Source: Darwinibacter acetoxidans_A
GTDB taxonomy: Bacteria > Bacillota > Limnochordia > Darwinibacteriales > Darwinibacteriaceae
NCBI GenBank assembly: GCA_041936745.1
Contig: JBHGWS010000122.1
Location: forward strand, 1-7,419
DNA length: 7,419 nt
Direction of reading: 5' to 3'
In this document: one piece after another, positions 1 to 6,720 of the stretch
How the letters are laid out: every line of letters starts with the position of its first letter
Position numbering within the stretch: position 1 is the first letter of the stretch
Position numbers and translations under genes: made by a program
The notes under the pieces: model-generated
The model's database searches: none
What the model was told of the DNA's origin: nothing
What the model saw: the letters and a program-made list of their open reading frames with translations, nothing else

Positions 1-861
1 CGCAGCTGCACGGTTTCTTTTTTTTCTCCCCGTGCCGTTCCTATGGTGGTTTTGTGGGATGAAGCTTCGCAAAGCCTGTTGAACATGACGCTGGAAGACT
101 ATGTTGCGGGCGTAGTGGCTGCGGAAATGCCTGCCAGTTTCGAACCGGAGGCCCTTAAAGCACAGGCCGTGGCCGCCCGCACCTACGCTTACCGGCGTAT
201 CGAGCGGGGAGAGCGTATCTTAGAGCACCCCGAGGCCCATCTTTCTTCCGACTTCCAGTCGGGCCAAGCCTGGATCTCCTGGCCCGCTTTTTCCGAACGG
301 TACGGGGCTTTAAATGCTCGCCGGCTGCAGAATAAAATTAGAAAGGCTGTGAAAGAGACGCAAGGCATAATAGCCTGCTACGAAGGGGAGCCCATCTTGG
401 CCGTTTACCACTCCGCCAGCGGGGGCAGGACGGAAAATTCGGAACACTACTGGAGCGAATTCCTGCCTTACCTGCGGGCGGTTGACGATCCTTACAGCAC
501 CGCCGCACCGTATCATTTTTCCACCGCCAGCATTGCTTGGGCAAAATTGGCGGAATGCTTGGAAGTTGCGAAAGCAAAAAATTTCAAGGTGATCGAGCGC
601 TATCCTTCCGGCCGGGTAAAAACCGTGGAAGTAGGGGGAAAGTGGTTCAGCGGCCGGGAAATAAGGCAGCGTTTGGGGCTGCGGTCAACTTGGTTTACAG
701 CGGAGGGCCTGGGTGAAGAACTTGTTTTCTCCGTTTGGGGTTACGGCCACGGGGTGGGAATGAGCCAACACGGCGCACAGGGTATGGCCCTTGGTGGGTA
801 TGCTTACCCGGATATTCTCCAATACTATTACCGGGGAATTGAACTTAAGCAAGCATACTAA
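1..861 (+). CDS. spoIID: SpoIID/LytB-domain protein (stage II sporulation protein D family), 5'-partial
   Basis: SpoIID proteins are membrane-anchored lytic transglycosylases that cleave glycan strands made available by SpoIIP during engulfment of the forespore. Numbering from the first in-frame ATG (base 43), the sequence shows LEDYVAGVVAAEMPASFEPE (residues 17-36), with the expected catalytic Glu in AAEMPA at 28. It also shows AQAVAARTYAYRR (40-52), YHSASGG (122-128) and the C-terminal GYGHGVGMSQHGAQGMA (233-249) followed by YYYRGIEL. The frame is open to base 1 with no start codon before 43. Family members carry an N-terminal anchor that is absent after base 43, and the B. subtilis catalytic Glu lies near residue 88, so about 45 residues probably lie outside the window. 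Two positions expected to be zinc-binding Cys are Ser68 and Gly74. Family membership is certain. Whether this is the engulfment SpoIID itself or a paralogue cannot be told from the window. Confidence 0.93.
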   Translation, partial: RSCTVSFFSPRAVPMVVLWDEASQSLLNMTLEDYVAGVVAAEMPASFEPEALKAQAVAARTYAYRRIERGERILEHPEAHLSSDFQSGQAWISWPAFSERYGALNARRLQNKIRKAVKETQGIIACYEGEPILAVYHSASGGRTENSEHYWSEFLPYLRAVDDPYSTAAPYHFSTASIAWAKLAECLEVAKAKNFKVIERYPSGRVKTVEVGGKWFSGREIRQRLGLRSTWFTAEGLGEELVFSVWGYGHGVGMSQHGAQGMALGGYAYPDILQYYYRGIELKQAY

Positions 862-873
862 GGGGGATGCAGG

Positions 874-1077
874 TTGGATTATGAGCTTTCGTGGCGCCGA
901 CTGGAACTGGAGGAACAACTGAACCTGCCCTGGGAGTGGACGGGCCATCACCATTATTTGGATGGCTGGGCAATCAATGACAACCGGCCGATCAAGGACA
1001 CTTACTTGCTGGAAATCAGCAGGGAATTGGGGGCCATTTCGCTGCCTCATCGTCACCGCCATTTTGGCAGGCTTTAA
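874..1077 (+). CDS. Unrecognised 67-residue small protein, His/Trp-rich
   Basis: I do not recognise this family. The reading frame starts at TTG 874, seven bases after an AAGGGGG ribosome binding site (860-866) that overlaps the stop codon of the upstream SpoIID gene. No in-frame ATG lies nearby. The product has no signal peptide, membrane segment or cysteine. It begins with an acidic, Trp-containing helix-like part (W7, E11, E13, E14, W20, W22), has a His triplet at 25-27, and ends in a basic His/Arg tail, HRHRH at 59-63. The six His fall in two clusters, which could bind metal or nucleic acid, but that is only a guess. A good ribosome binding site, tight coupling to spoIID and a terminator directly after its stop codon argue that it is a real gene in the spoIID transcript. 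Conservation could not be tested. Confidence 0.62.
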   Translation: MDYELSWRRLELEEQLNLPWEWTGHHHYLDGWAINDNRPIKDTYLLEISRELGAISLPHRHRHFGRL

Positions 1078-1103
1078 AGGAGTCCGCAGGGACTTCTTTT
1101 TTT
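1076..1103 (+). terminator. Intrinsic terminator after the small gene
   Basis: The arm at 1078-1085 (AGGAGTCC) pairs with 1090-1097 (GGACTTCT) around a GCAG loop. This gives eight pairs, one of them G-U, and A-T pairs can extend the base into the stop codon at 1075-1077. Seven T follow at 1097-1103. This is a textbook rho-independent terminator. It separates the spoIID/small-gene unit from the maf-led operon. Confidence 0.87.
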
Positions 1104-1171
1104 AGCAGGGAAATCGGAGGCAGGCAGGGAATATTTAATCATCACGGTTAAATTAGGAGAAGGGATAGCGA
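1104..1171 (+). promoter_or_regulatory. Leader of the maf operon, probable promoter region
   Basis: A promoter is expected here because a strong terminator lies just upstream and six closely spaced genes follow. A TTTAAT at 1134-1139 matches five of six bases of a sigma-A -10 box, but no convincing -35 box lies 16-18 bases before it. Two GCAGGGAA copies (1105-1112 and 1124-1131) and ACGGTT (1144-1149) occur in the leader, and similar elements precede minC. The maf ribosome binding site is AGGAGAAGGG (1155-1164). The promoter itself is inferred from layout rather than from a good consensus match. Confidence 0.4.
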
Positions 1172-1738
1172 ATGGATTTAATATTGGCCTCCCAATCACC
1201 CAGGCGAAAGGCCCTTTTGCAGCATTTCGGCTTAGAATTTACTGTTAAAACCGAACCTGTGGAGGAAACAGAAGAAGGGCAGCCCCAAAAAGCCGCTGAA
1301 ATTAATGCCTGTGCAAAAGCTTTGGCGGTAAGCAGGCTTTACCCCAATGCTTTGGTTTTAGGCGCGGATACCGTTGTTGTTTTGGGAAATGCCCTTTTGG
1401 GTAAGCCAAAAGATATGCAAGATGCCGAGGACATGCTTAGGCTTTTAAGTGGGCGCGAGCATGAAGTAACCACTGTGGTGGCTTTGGCTCGGGCGGGGAA
1501 AACCGCCGCTGTTTTTCAGGAAACCACTGTCGTTTTTTTCCGGCAACTTTCCCAGGCGGAAATTTCCGGCTATGCCAAGACGGGGGAGCCTTTGGATAAA
1601 GCGGGCGCTTACGGCATTCAAGGATTTGGGGGCCTGCTTGTGGAAAGAATAAAAGGTTGCTATTATAATGTTATGGGGCTGCCCATGCCCAGGCTGGCAG
1701 TTGAGCTGCGCAAGCTGGGCCTGGAGGTCATGCCCTGA
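1172..1738 (+). CDS. maf: Maf family nucleoside triphosphate pyrophosphatase (dTTP/UTP type likely)
   Basis: Maf proteins hydrolyse non-canonical or excess nucleoside triphosphates to the monophosphate and pyrophosphate in the cytoplasm. B. subtilis Maf has also been linked to septum inhibition. The 188-residue product has the full family signature: ASQSPRR (6-12), GADTVVV (64-70, with the expected catalytic Asp66), GKPKD (77-81) and DKAGAYGIQGFGG (142-154). The GEPLDKAGAYGIQG form and GLPM near the end resemble the YhdE-type dTTP/UTP pyrophosphatases rather than the m7GTP-specific YceF type; that assignment is inferred from motif similarity only. The ATG start is seven bases after AAGGG (1160-1164), and the start gives MDLILASQSPRR, the normal family N terminus. 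It is the first gene after the terminator and is followed after 34 bases by radC, as in B. subtilis. Confidence 0.96.
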   Translation: MDLILASQSPRRKALLQHFGLEFTVKTEPVEETEEGQPQKAAEINACAKALAVSRLYPNALVLGADTVVVLGNALLGKPKDMQDAEDMLRLLSGREHEVTTVVALARAGKTAAVFQETTVVFFRQLSQAEISGYAKTGEPLDKAGAYGIQGFGGLLVERIKGCYYNVMGLPMPRLAVELRKLGLEVMP

Positions 1739-1758
1739 GACTGCCCGGGGAGAGGAAA

Positions 1759-1763
1759 AGAGG
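1759..1763 (+). promoter_or_regulatory. Ribosome binding site supporting the TTG start of radC
   Basis: AGAGG lies nine bases before TTG 1773. No ATG or GTG occurs in the radC frame between the maf stop codon and the conserved RadC N terminus, so this site supports initiation at TTG. A second purine-rich stretch, GGGGAGAGG, lies further upstream at 1747-1755. Confidence 0.6.
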
Positions 1764-1772
1764 CTTATCTTT

Positions 1773-2456
1773 TTGACCCGAATCAAAATTAAAGATCTTC
1801 CCAAAGAAGAACGCCCTCGCGAGCGCCTGCTCAGGCACGGGGCGGAGAGTCTGGCGAACAAGGAATTATTGGCTATTTTACTGCGAACGGGGACGCGTGA
1901 AAAATCAGCGCTGTATTTAGCGGAAAGGCTGTTGGTGCAGTTTGGTTCACTGCGCGGGCTGGCGGATGCCAGTTTCGAAGAACTGCTGCAGGTCAAAGGT
2001 ATCGGGCCTGCCAAAGCCAGTGACATTTTAGCGGCTTTTCAATTGGCCAAACGCTTGGCCGATTCGCGCATGGAGTTTCACGGCGTAGTTAACAATCCGC
2101 AGGATGCGGCCCAAATGGTGCTGAGGGAACTGAGCCTGGCAGACAGAGAACATTTCATGATTATAATGCTGAATACCAAGCATAAGGTGATTGCCAAAAG
2201 TGTTATTTCCATCGGCCATTTGAATTCCTCCTTAGTCCACCCGCGGGAGATGTTTAAGGAAGCCATTAAAAGAAGCAGTGCCGCGGTAATTTTGGTGCAT
2301 AACCATCCCAGCGGCGATTTAACGCCCAGCCCGGATGATATTACTACTACTAAAAGGCTGTGCGAGGTGGGAGAAATTTTAGGCATTACTGTTTTAGATC
2401 ATATTATAGTCGGTGACAATCGCTATCTAAGTTTTAGAGAACAAGGGCTGCTCTAG
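1773..2456 (+). CDS. radC: RadC-family JAMM/MPN+ domain protein
   Basis: The product is 227 residues, the usual family length. The N-terminal part has IKDLPKEERPRERLL (5-19) and a helix-hairpin-helix LLQVKGIGPAKA (about 71-82). The C-terminal JAMM metal-binding domain contains HNHPSGDLTPSPDD (176-189), in which H176, H178, S186 and D189 form the HxH...SxxD motif, with upstream acidic candidates in VHPREMFKEAI. The fold suggests a zinc-dependent hydrolase. The name RadC comes from an old repair assignment that has been questioned, and the true function is not settled. The frame is open back to ATG 1668, but that start would overlap maf by 71 bases and add residues unlike RadC. TTG 1773, with AGAGG nine bases upstream, gives MTRIKIKDLP, the expected N terminus. 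The position between maf and mreB matches B. subtilis. Confidence 0.95.
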   Translation: MTRIKIKDLPKEERPRERLLRHGAESLANKELLAILLRTGTREKSALYLAERLLVQFGSLRGLADASFEELLQVKGIGPAKASDILAAFQLAKRLADSRMEFHGVVNNPQDAAQMVLRELSLADREHFMIIMLNTKHKVIAKSVISIGHLNSSLVHPREMFKEAIKRSSAAVILVHNHPSGDLTPSPDDITTTKRLCEVGEILGITVLDHIIVGDNRYLSFREQGLL

Positions 2457-2475
2457 CGGAAGGGAAGGGATTAAC

Positions 2476-3504
2476 GTGTTCAGGCGTTTTGGAAAAAATA
2501 TCGGCATTGACTTAGGAACGGCAAATACCCTGGTGCTCGTGGAAGGCAGAGGGATTGTAATTAACGAGCCATCTGTTGTGGCTATCGATCGAAATAGTGA
2601 TGAAATTTTCGCAGTAGGCAATAAGGCCAAAGAGATGGTGGGAAGAACGCCTGGTAATATCGTGGCCATCCGTCCCTTGAAAGATGGGGTTATTGCCGAT
2701 TTTGAAGTCACGGAAAGGCTTTTAAAAGATTTTCTCGCTAAGGCTACCCGCCGCACCAGTTGGTTTCGGCCCAGGGTTGTGGTCTCTGTGCCTTCCGGGG
2801 TTACCGAAGTGGAAAAAAGGGCGGTAATTGACGCTGCCCTTTCCGCCGGGGCTAAAGACGCTAGGGTGATCGAAGAACCGATGGCTGCCGCCATCGGTGC
2901 CGGGCTGCCCGTTCAAGAACCCACAGGCACCATGATCGTCGATGTGGGCGGCGGTACCACGGAGGTTGCGGTAATCTCTTTAGGCGGGATCGTCTCCCAG
3001 CGCTCTATCAGGGTCGCCGGTGATGAAATGGACGAAGCCATCGTGCAGCACATCCGCCGCGCTTATAATCTGTTAATTGGGGAAAGGACGGCAGAAAACA
3101 TCAAGACCCAGATCGGCTATGCTCACCCGGCTGCGGGGGAGGAATTGTCAATCGAGGTGAGAGGCCGCGACCTTGTAAGCGGCCTGCCCAAAACAGTTGA
3201 GGTAACTTCAACTGAAATCCACAAAGCCTTGGAGGAACCGGTCCAACATATTATTGATGCGGTCAAGGTTACTTTAGAGCGGACGCCGCCGGAGCTGGCC
3301 GCGGATATTATGGATAGGGGGATAATGCTGGCGGGAGGCGGCTCGCTCTTAACCGGCCTTGACCGCCTCTTAGTACAGGAGACGGGCATGCCCGTCCATA
3401 TCACTGAACACCCCCTGACAGCGGTAGTCGAAGGGACAGGCCAAGCCTTACGCCACTTTGAACTGCTGCAGCGGATCATGTTAGGCCCCAGGCGTTATTC
3501 TTAA
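2476..3504 (+). CDS. mreB: Rod-shape determining protein MreB (actin-like ATPase)
   Basis: MreB forms short membrane-bound filaments that organise lateral-wall peptidoglycan synthesis with MreC, MreD, RodA and PBP2. The 342-residue product has the complete actin-fold signature: phosphate-1 motif IGIDLGTANTLV (9-20), VVVSVPSGVT (101-110), IEEPMAAAIGAG (132-143), phosphate-2 motif DVGGGTTEVAV (156-166) and adenosine motif LAGGGSLLTGL (285-295). The length is normal for the family and nothing is missing. The GTG start follows a reiterated purine run, GGAAGGGAAGGGA (2458-2470), five bases upstream, and gives MFRRFGKNIGIDLG, a standard N terminus. It begins 19 bases after radC and leads the mreBCD block. 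B. subtilis has the paralogues Mbl and MreBH elsewhere; whether this genome does cannot be seen here. MreB and not Mbl is chosen because mreC and mreD follow directly. Confidence 0.98.
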   Translation: MFRRFGKNIGIDLGTANTLVLVEGRGIVINEPSVVAIDRNSDEIFAVGNKAKEMVGRTPGNIVAIRPLKDGVIADFEVTERLLKDFLAKATRRTSWFRPRVVVSVPSGVTEVEKRAVIDAALSAGAKDARVIEEPMAAAIGAGLPVQEPTGTMIVDVGGGTTEVAVISLGGIVSQRSIRVAGDEMDEAIVQHIRRAYNLLIGERTAENIKTQIGYAHPAAGEELSIEVRGRDLVSGLPKTVEVTSTEIHKALEEPVQHIIDAVKVTLERTPPELAADIMDRGIMLAGGGSLLTGLDRLLVQETGMPVHITEHPLTAVVEGTGQALRHFELLQRIMLGPRRYS

Positions 3505-3520
3505 AGGCAAGTGCGGGAAA

Positions 3521-3529
3521 AAAGGGATG
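3521..3529 (+). promoter_or_regulatory. Ribosome binding site deciding the mreC start
   Basis: AAAGGGATG can be aligned with the AAAGGAGGT anti-Shine-Dalgarno target, with the aligned 3' end eight bases before GTG 3538. The other in-frame candidates are worse placed. GTG 3511 has only AAAGG three bases upstream, and GTG 3529 would start inside this site. Confidence 0.5.
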
Positions 3530-3537
3530 TGAAAAAC

Positions 3538-4359
3538 GTGTTTAAGCAATTACTGCGCTGGAAGGTAGTTTTCGCGGTTCTTCTGGTGGTTGTCATCGTG
3601 GGTACAATTCACTACACATCCTTAAACCGCTCAAAAATTAGTTTTTTGGAAGCTTTTTGGCGGGATTTGTTAGCGCCGTTTCAAACGGCTTTCAGCCGCG
3701 TCCAACGCTTTTTCTACCATCGGGTGGAAACGGTGAAAAGTTGGCGGAACATGCAGCAGAGAAATAAAGAGTTGGAGGCTTTAGTTTTGGATCTGGAGCG
3801 CCAGGTCCTTCTATCACGCAATTACCAAAGGGAGAACGAATGGCTGCGGGAAGCCCTGGATTTTAAAAGCGATGTGCTGCACGAACTATTGGTAGCAGAA
3901 GTAATCGGCCGTTCGCCCAGTCATTGGGAAAGTTCCGTCACCATTAACAAAGGTACGGCACACGGCGTTACCAGCGGCATGGCTGTCATCAGCAATGCGG
4001 GGATTGTGGGTACCGTGATTAACAGCTCCCGCTACACCAGTACGGTGCTTTTGGCCATCGATCCCCGGAGTGCTACGGGCGGCTTGGTCCAAAACAGCGG
4101 CGATTTAGTCCTCGTTGAAGGGATGCAGGAAAAAGAAGGTATGCTGGCGGCAACACCTTTAAGCCGGGATACGCAAGTTGAACCGGGTGATGTGATCGTC
4201 ACCTCCGGTTTAAGCCGCATTTATCCTAAAAACCTGTTAATCGGGGAAGTAGTGGCGGTGGAACCGCGCCAATACGATCTGTCTTTTGTGGCTTTGGTGG
4301 AGCCTTATGTCGACTTCACCCTTTTGGAATATGTTTTAGTGGTTTTATCCCAAGAATAG
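3538..4359 (+). CDS. mreC: Rod-shape determining protein MreC
   Basis: MreC is a bitopic membrane protein whose extracellular part scaffolds PBP2 and other elongasome proteins. The product (273 residues from GTG 3538) has a short cytoplasmic N terminus MFKQLLRWK, one membrane segment (about 10-24), a coiled-coil region (about 60-107, KSWRNMQQRNKELEALVLDL), and then the two-lobed beta domain. Family landmarks are VTINKGTAHGVTSGMAVIS (134-152), GIVGTV (155-160), PGDVIVTSGLSRIYPKNLLIGEV (216-238) and the C-terminal LEYVLVVL. GTG 3538 is preferred for its better-spaced ribosome binding site and because the product then starts just before the membrane segment. GTG 3511 is an alternative that adds nine residues (MREKRDVKN). 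It follows mreB after 33 bases and precedes mreD by 11. Identification is firm; the start is moderately sure. Confidence 0.95.
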   Translation: MFKQLLRWKVVFAVLLVVVIVGTIHYTSLNRSKISFLEAFWRDLLAPFQTAFSRVQRFFYHRVETVKSWRNMQQRNKELEALVLDLERQVLLSRNYQRENEWLREALDFKSDVLHELLVAEVIGRSPSHWESSVTINKGTAHGVTSGMAVISNAGIVGTVINSSRYTSTVLLAIDPRSATGGLVQNSGDLVLVEGMQEKEGMLAATPLSRDTQVEPGDVIVTSGLSRIYPKNLLIGEVVAVEPRQYDLSFVALVEPYVDFTLLEYVLVVLSQE

Positions 4360-4370
4360 GGAGGAAAAAA

Positions 4371-4883
4371 GTGAAGTACGCTGCCTATGGCCTGGTTTTT
4401 TTCTTAGCTTTAATACTACAGACGTTCGGGCCTCCCGGTTTAAGCCTTTTTGGCTTTAGGCCGGAATTAATTTTATTGGCGGCTCTTTTATACGCGATGT
4501 TAGAAGGCCCTACAAGCGGCGGGCTCTTCGGTTTTGCCGGCGGCCTTTTACAGGATCTGTTGATCGGCCGGTTTTTAGGTTTGGGTGCCGTAACTGTGAT
4601 GGCAACGGCTTTCGGTGTCGGTTTTTTAAGCCGCCGTTTGTATAAAGAAAACTTAGTGGTGCGCTTTTCCACTGTCTTGGTGGCGACCTGGGCCGGGCAG
4701 ATCTTATATTTACTCGGCCAAGCCGCTTTCGGCGCGGCAGTAGTTTGGGATTATTTTACTTGGCGGACCATTTTAGCAACGGGCATCTTAAACGGTTTAC
4801 TCGGCCTGATCGTTTACGGGCCGCTGGCGCGGTTGAACAAGCGGATTGTTTATTGGGATGAACTATTGAAAAGAACGGGGTGA
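4371..4883 (+). CDS. mreD: Rod-shape determining protein MreD
   Basis: MreD is a small polytopic membrane protein of the elongasome that works with MreC to control PBP2/RodA activity. The 170-residue product is strongly hydrophobic, with about five to six membrane segments (approximately 5-20, 31-45, 50-64, 70-86, 99-118 and 132-150). It carries the family signature GFRPELILLAALL (28-40) followed by GLFGFAGGLLQDLLIGRFLG (51-70), in which the G-L-x-Q-D core is typical. The GTG start has a strong GGGAGG site (4359-4364) six bases upstream that overlaps the mreC stop codon. The stop codon lies four bases before the PBP2 start, which suggests translational coupling. The C-terminal tail (RLNKRIVYWDELLKRTG) is basic and probably cytoplasmic. 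Identification rests on the signature, hydrophobicity and location, which agree. Confidence 0.95.
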   Translation: MKYAAYGLVFFLALILQTFGPPGLSLFGFRPELILLAALLYAMLEGPTSGGLFGFAGGLLQDLLIGRFLGLGAVTVMATAFGVGFLSRRLYKENLVVRFSTVLVATWAGQILYLLGQAAFGAAVVWDYFTWRTILATGILNGLLGLIVYGPLARLNKRIVYWDELLKRTG

Positions 4884-4887
4884 CGTT

Positions 4888-6720
4888 ATGGATCAGAAAA
4901 ACGTAAATAAGCGCCTCCGCCTTCTTTTCTATACTGTCATCGGGCTTTTAGCCATAATTTTAGGCCGTTTATGGTATCTGCAGATGATTAAAGGGGAACT
5001 TTACGCCCGTTTGGCTGACGGCAACCGCATTCGGCAGCTGCGCATAATCCCGCCCCGGGGCGAAATTTTGGACCGCAACGGGGATGTATTGGTGCGGAGC
5101 CGCTCATCTTTCACAGTCTCTTTGGTTCCCGGCGGGTTTCCCGCGGGAGATACCAGAAGCGCCGACCTGCTCTGCGAACTTTTAGGTTTAAGCAGCGAGG
5201 AACTGGCCGAAGCTGTAGAAAAAGGGCGTGGTTTTCCTTACGAATCGGTACGCATTAAAAGGGATCTTGACCCGGAAACTGTGATCGCCGTGGAAGAAAA
5301 CCGAATTCATCTGCCCGGCGTATTTATCGAAGAAGAACCTGTGCGGGAATATCTGCACGGGGATTTGGCAAGCCATTTAATTGGCCATTTAGGCATCATC
5401 AATCCCGCGGAACTGCAGAGCCTTGGGACAAGCTACCGGGGCAGCGATCTGGTGGGCAAAAGCGGTATTGAGCAGACTTACGAAGATTTGCTGCGGGGCG
5501 AGGCGGGGACACTGACCGTGGAAGTCAATGCTTTAAGCAGGCCGATTCAAACTGTCAACGTTTTGGAATGTGTCCCGGGTTTCAATATCAGCTTGACTAT
5601 TGACCGCCATCTGCAGGCAGTGGCCGAAGAGGCTTTTTTAAAGCATATTTTAACTCTGGAAGAGGAGCCGGGGGCCCAGACGGGGGCAGTTTTGGCTTTA
5701 AATCCCCAAACAGGTGAAATTCTGGTAATGGCCAGTATCCCGGGCTTTTATCCCGAGCGCCTGCTCGATGCGACAAAGCGGAATACATACTATCAGGAGC
5801 TGGCAGCGGATCAAAAGCGCCCCTTTTTCAACCGGGCAACCCAAGCTTTATACGGGCCCGGTTCCACATTCAAACCGCTGACGGCGTTGGCTCTTCTGGA
5901 AGAAGGCATTATTGGGCCTAAAGATAAGTTTAATGCAACGGGCGTTACCAAATACGGGGTGCGCGATTGGGTAATTACGAATAATCTGGCCCCTTTCGGC
6001 CAAATCGACATGTACGATGCGTTGGGGATGAGCAGTAACCACTATTTTGCCGAAAATGGCGTCGAGTTGGGTATTGACCGCTTGGCTGAATGGATGCGCT
6101 CTTTCGGCATCGGCAGCCCTACGGGCCTGCAGCTTTTACCGAAAGAAGCCTCGGGGATCTTACCCGATCGGGAATGGAAAAAGGCCGCCTTCAGTAAGCG
6201 GGAACCCTCGGAACAAAACTGGTACCCTTCCGATACGGAGCAAATTTCGATCGGCCAGGGCTTTCACCAAATGACTTTACTGCAGCTGGCCCAAGCCTAT
6301 AGCGCTATTGCCACGGGGGGCAGCATTTACACTCCTCAGGTTGTGCAAGAGATCCGCACTCCCGACGGGACGGTTATTTTCCAAATGGAACCTGAGCTGG
6401 CAAAAAAAATGGCAGGCAGCGAAGAAAATTGGCGGACTTTAAACGATCTTCTGACTGCTCCGGTAAAACACGCCAGGGGCACAGCGCGGCATGTTTTAGC
6501 CGGTTTTCCTCTGACGGTGGCGGCCAAAACGGGTACCTGGGAGATTCCCGGCAGTATTTCCAACGGCATTTTTGTCGCCTACGCGCCTGTGGAAGAGCCG
6601 GAAATTCTCGTTGCGGTAGTGGTTGAGCAGGGTGGCGGCGGCGCCTCGGCAGCCGGGCCCATTGCCCGCCAAGTTTTAGACGCCTATTTTGGCTTTGGCG
6701 AGCGGGAAAAAAAGGATTAA
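4888..6720 (+). CDS. mrdA: Penicillin-binding protein 2, class B transpeptidase (MrdA/PBP2 family)
   Basis: This is the elongation-specific D,D-transpeptidase that cross-links new glycan strands made by RodA. The 610-residue product has a short cytoplasmic N terminus, one signal-anchor segment (about 11-31) and the PBP dimerisation domain beginning IIPPRGEILDRNGDVL (53-68). The head/linker region follows (about 150-230, with GKSGIEQTYEDLLRG at 190-204), and then the transpeptidase domain. Active-site motifs are complete: S326-TFK in GPGSTFKP, S382-S-N384, and K547-TG. SIGQG (454-458) followed by TLLQLA is the normal sequence between the second and third motifs, although most relatives read TPLQLA. 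There are no C-terminal PASTA domains, which argues against the SpoVD/divisome type. The ATG start follows GGGGTGA by four bases at the mreD stop codon. Placement after mreD supports an elongasome role. Confidence 0.95.
   Translation: MDQKNVNKRLRLLFYTVIGLLAIILGRLWYLQMIKGELYARLADGNRIRQLRIIPPRGEILDRNGDVLVRSRSSFTVSLVPGGFPAGDTRSADLLCELLGLSSEELAEAVEKGRGFPYESVRIKRDLDPETVIAVEENRIHLPGVFIEEEPVREYLHGDLASHLIGHLGIINPAELQSLGTSYRGSDLVGKSGIEQTYEDLLRGEAGTLTVEVNALSRPIQTVNVLECVPGFNISLTIDRHLQAVAEEAFLKHILTLEEEPGAQTGAVLALNPQTGEILVMASIPGFYPERLLDATKRNTYYQELAADQKRPFFNRATQALYGPGSTFKPLTALALLEEGIIGPKDKFNATGVTKYGVRDWVITNNLAPFGQIDMYDALGMSSNHYFAENGVELGIDRLAEWMRSFGIGSPTGLQLLPKEASGILPDREWKKAAFSKREPSEQNWYPSDTEQISIGQGFHQMTLLQLAQAYSAIATGGSIYTPQVVQEIRTPDGTVIFQMEPELAKKMAGSEENWRTLNDLLTAPVKHARGTARHVLAGFPLTVAAKTGTWEIPGSISNGIFVAYAPVEEPEILVAVVVEQGGGGASAAGPIARQVLDAYFGFGEREKKD

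Noticed and set aside
867..884. Five-codon frame starting at ATG 867 just before the small gene
   Set aside because: The ATG is only one base after the GGGGG of the ribosome binding site, too close for initiation, and the frame ends at TGA 882-884. It is probably incidental.
685..1062. 125-codon minus-strand open frame over the end of spoIID and the small gene
   Set aside because: It overlaps the well-conserved SpoIID C-terminal motif on the other strand and lacks recognisable features. It does weaken slightly the argument that the 874-1077 frame is the coding one, but that frame has the better ribosome binding site and context.
1668..1772. Upstream extension of radC to ATG 1668
   Set aside because: It would overlap maf by 71 bases and encode a Cys/Trp-rich stretch unlike any RadC N terminus. 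TTG 1773 gives the conserved N terminus and has a ribosome binding site.
1445..2026. 193-codon minus-strand open frame across maf and radC
   Set aside because: It lies wholly antisense to two clear genes, spans their junction, and its Ser/Arg-rich translation shows no recognisable domain. It is most likely a composition effect.
2402..2407. TATTAT as a -10 box for an internal mreB promoter at the end of radC
   Set aside because: It matches five of six consensus bases but lies inside radC with no acceptable -35 sequence 16-18 bases upstream.
2458..2470. GGAAGGGAAGGGA as a tandem repeat
   Set aside because: It is better explained as an extended, reiterated purine-rich ribosome binding site for the mreB GTG start.
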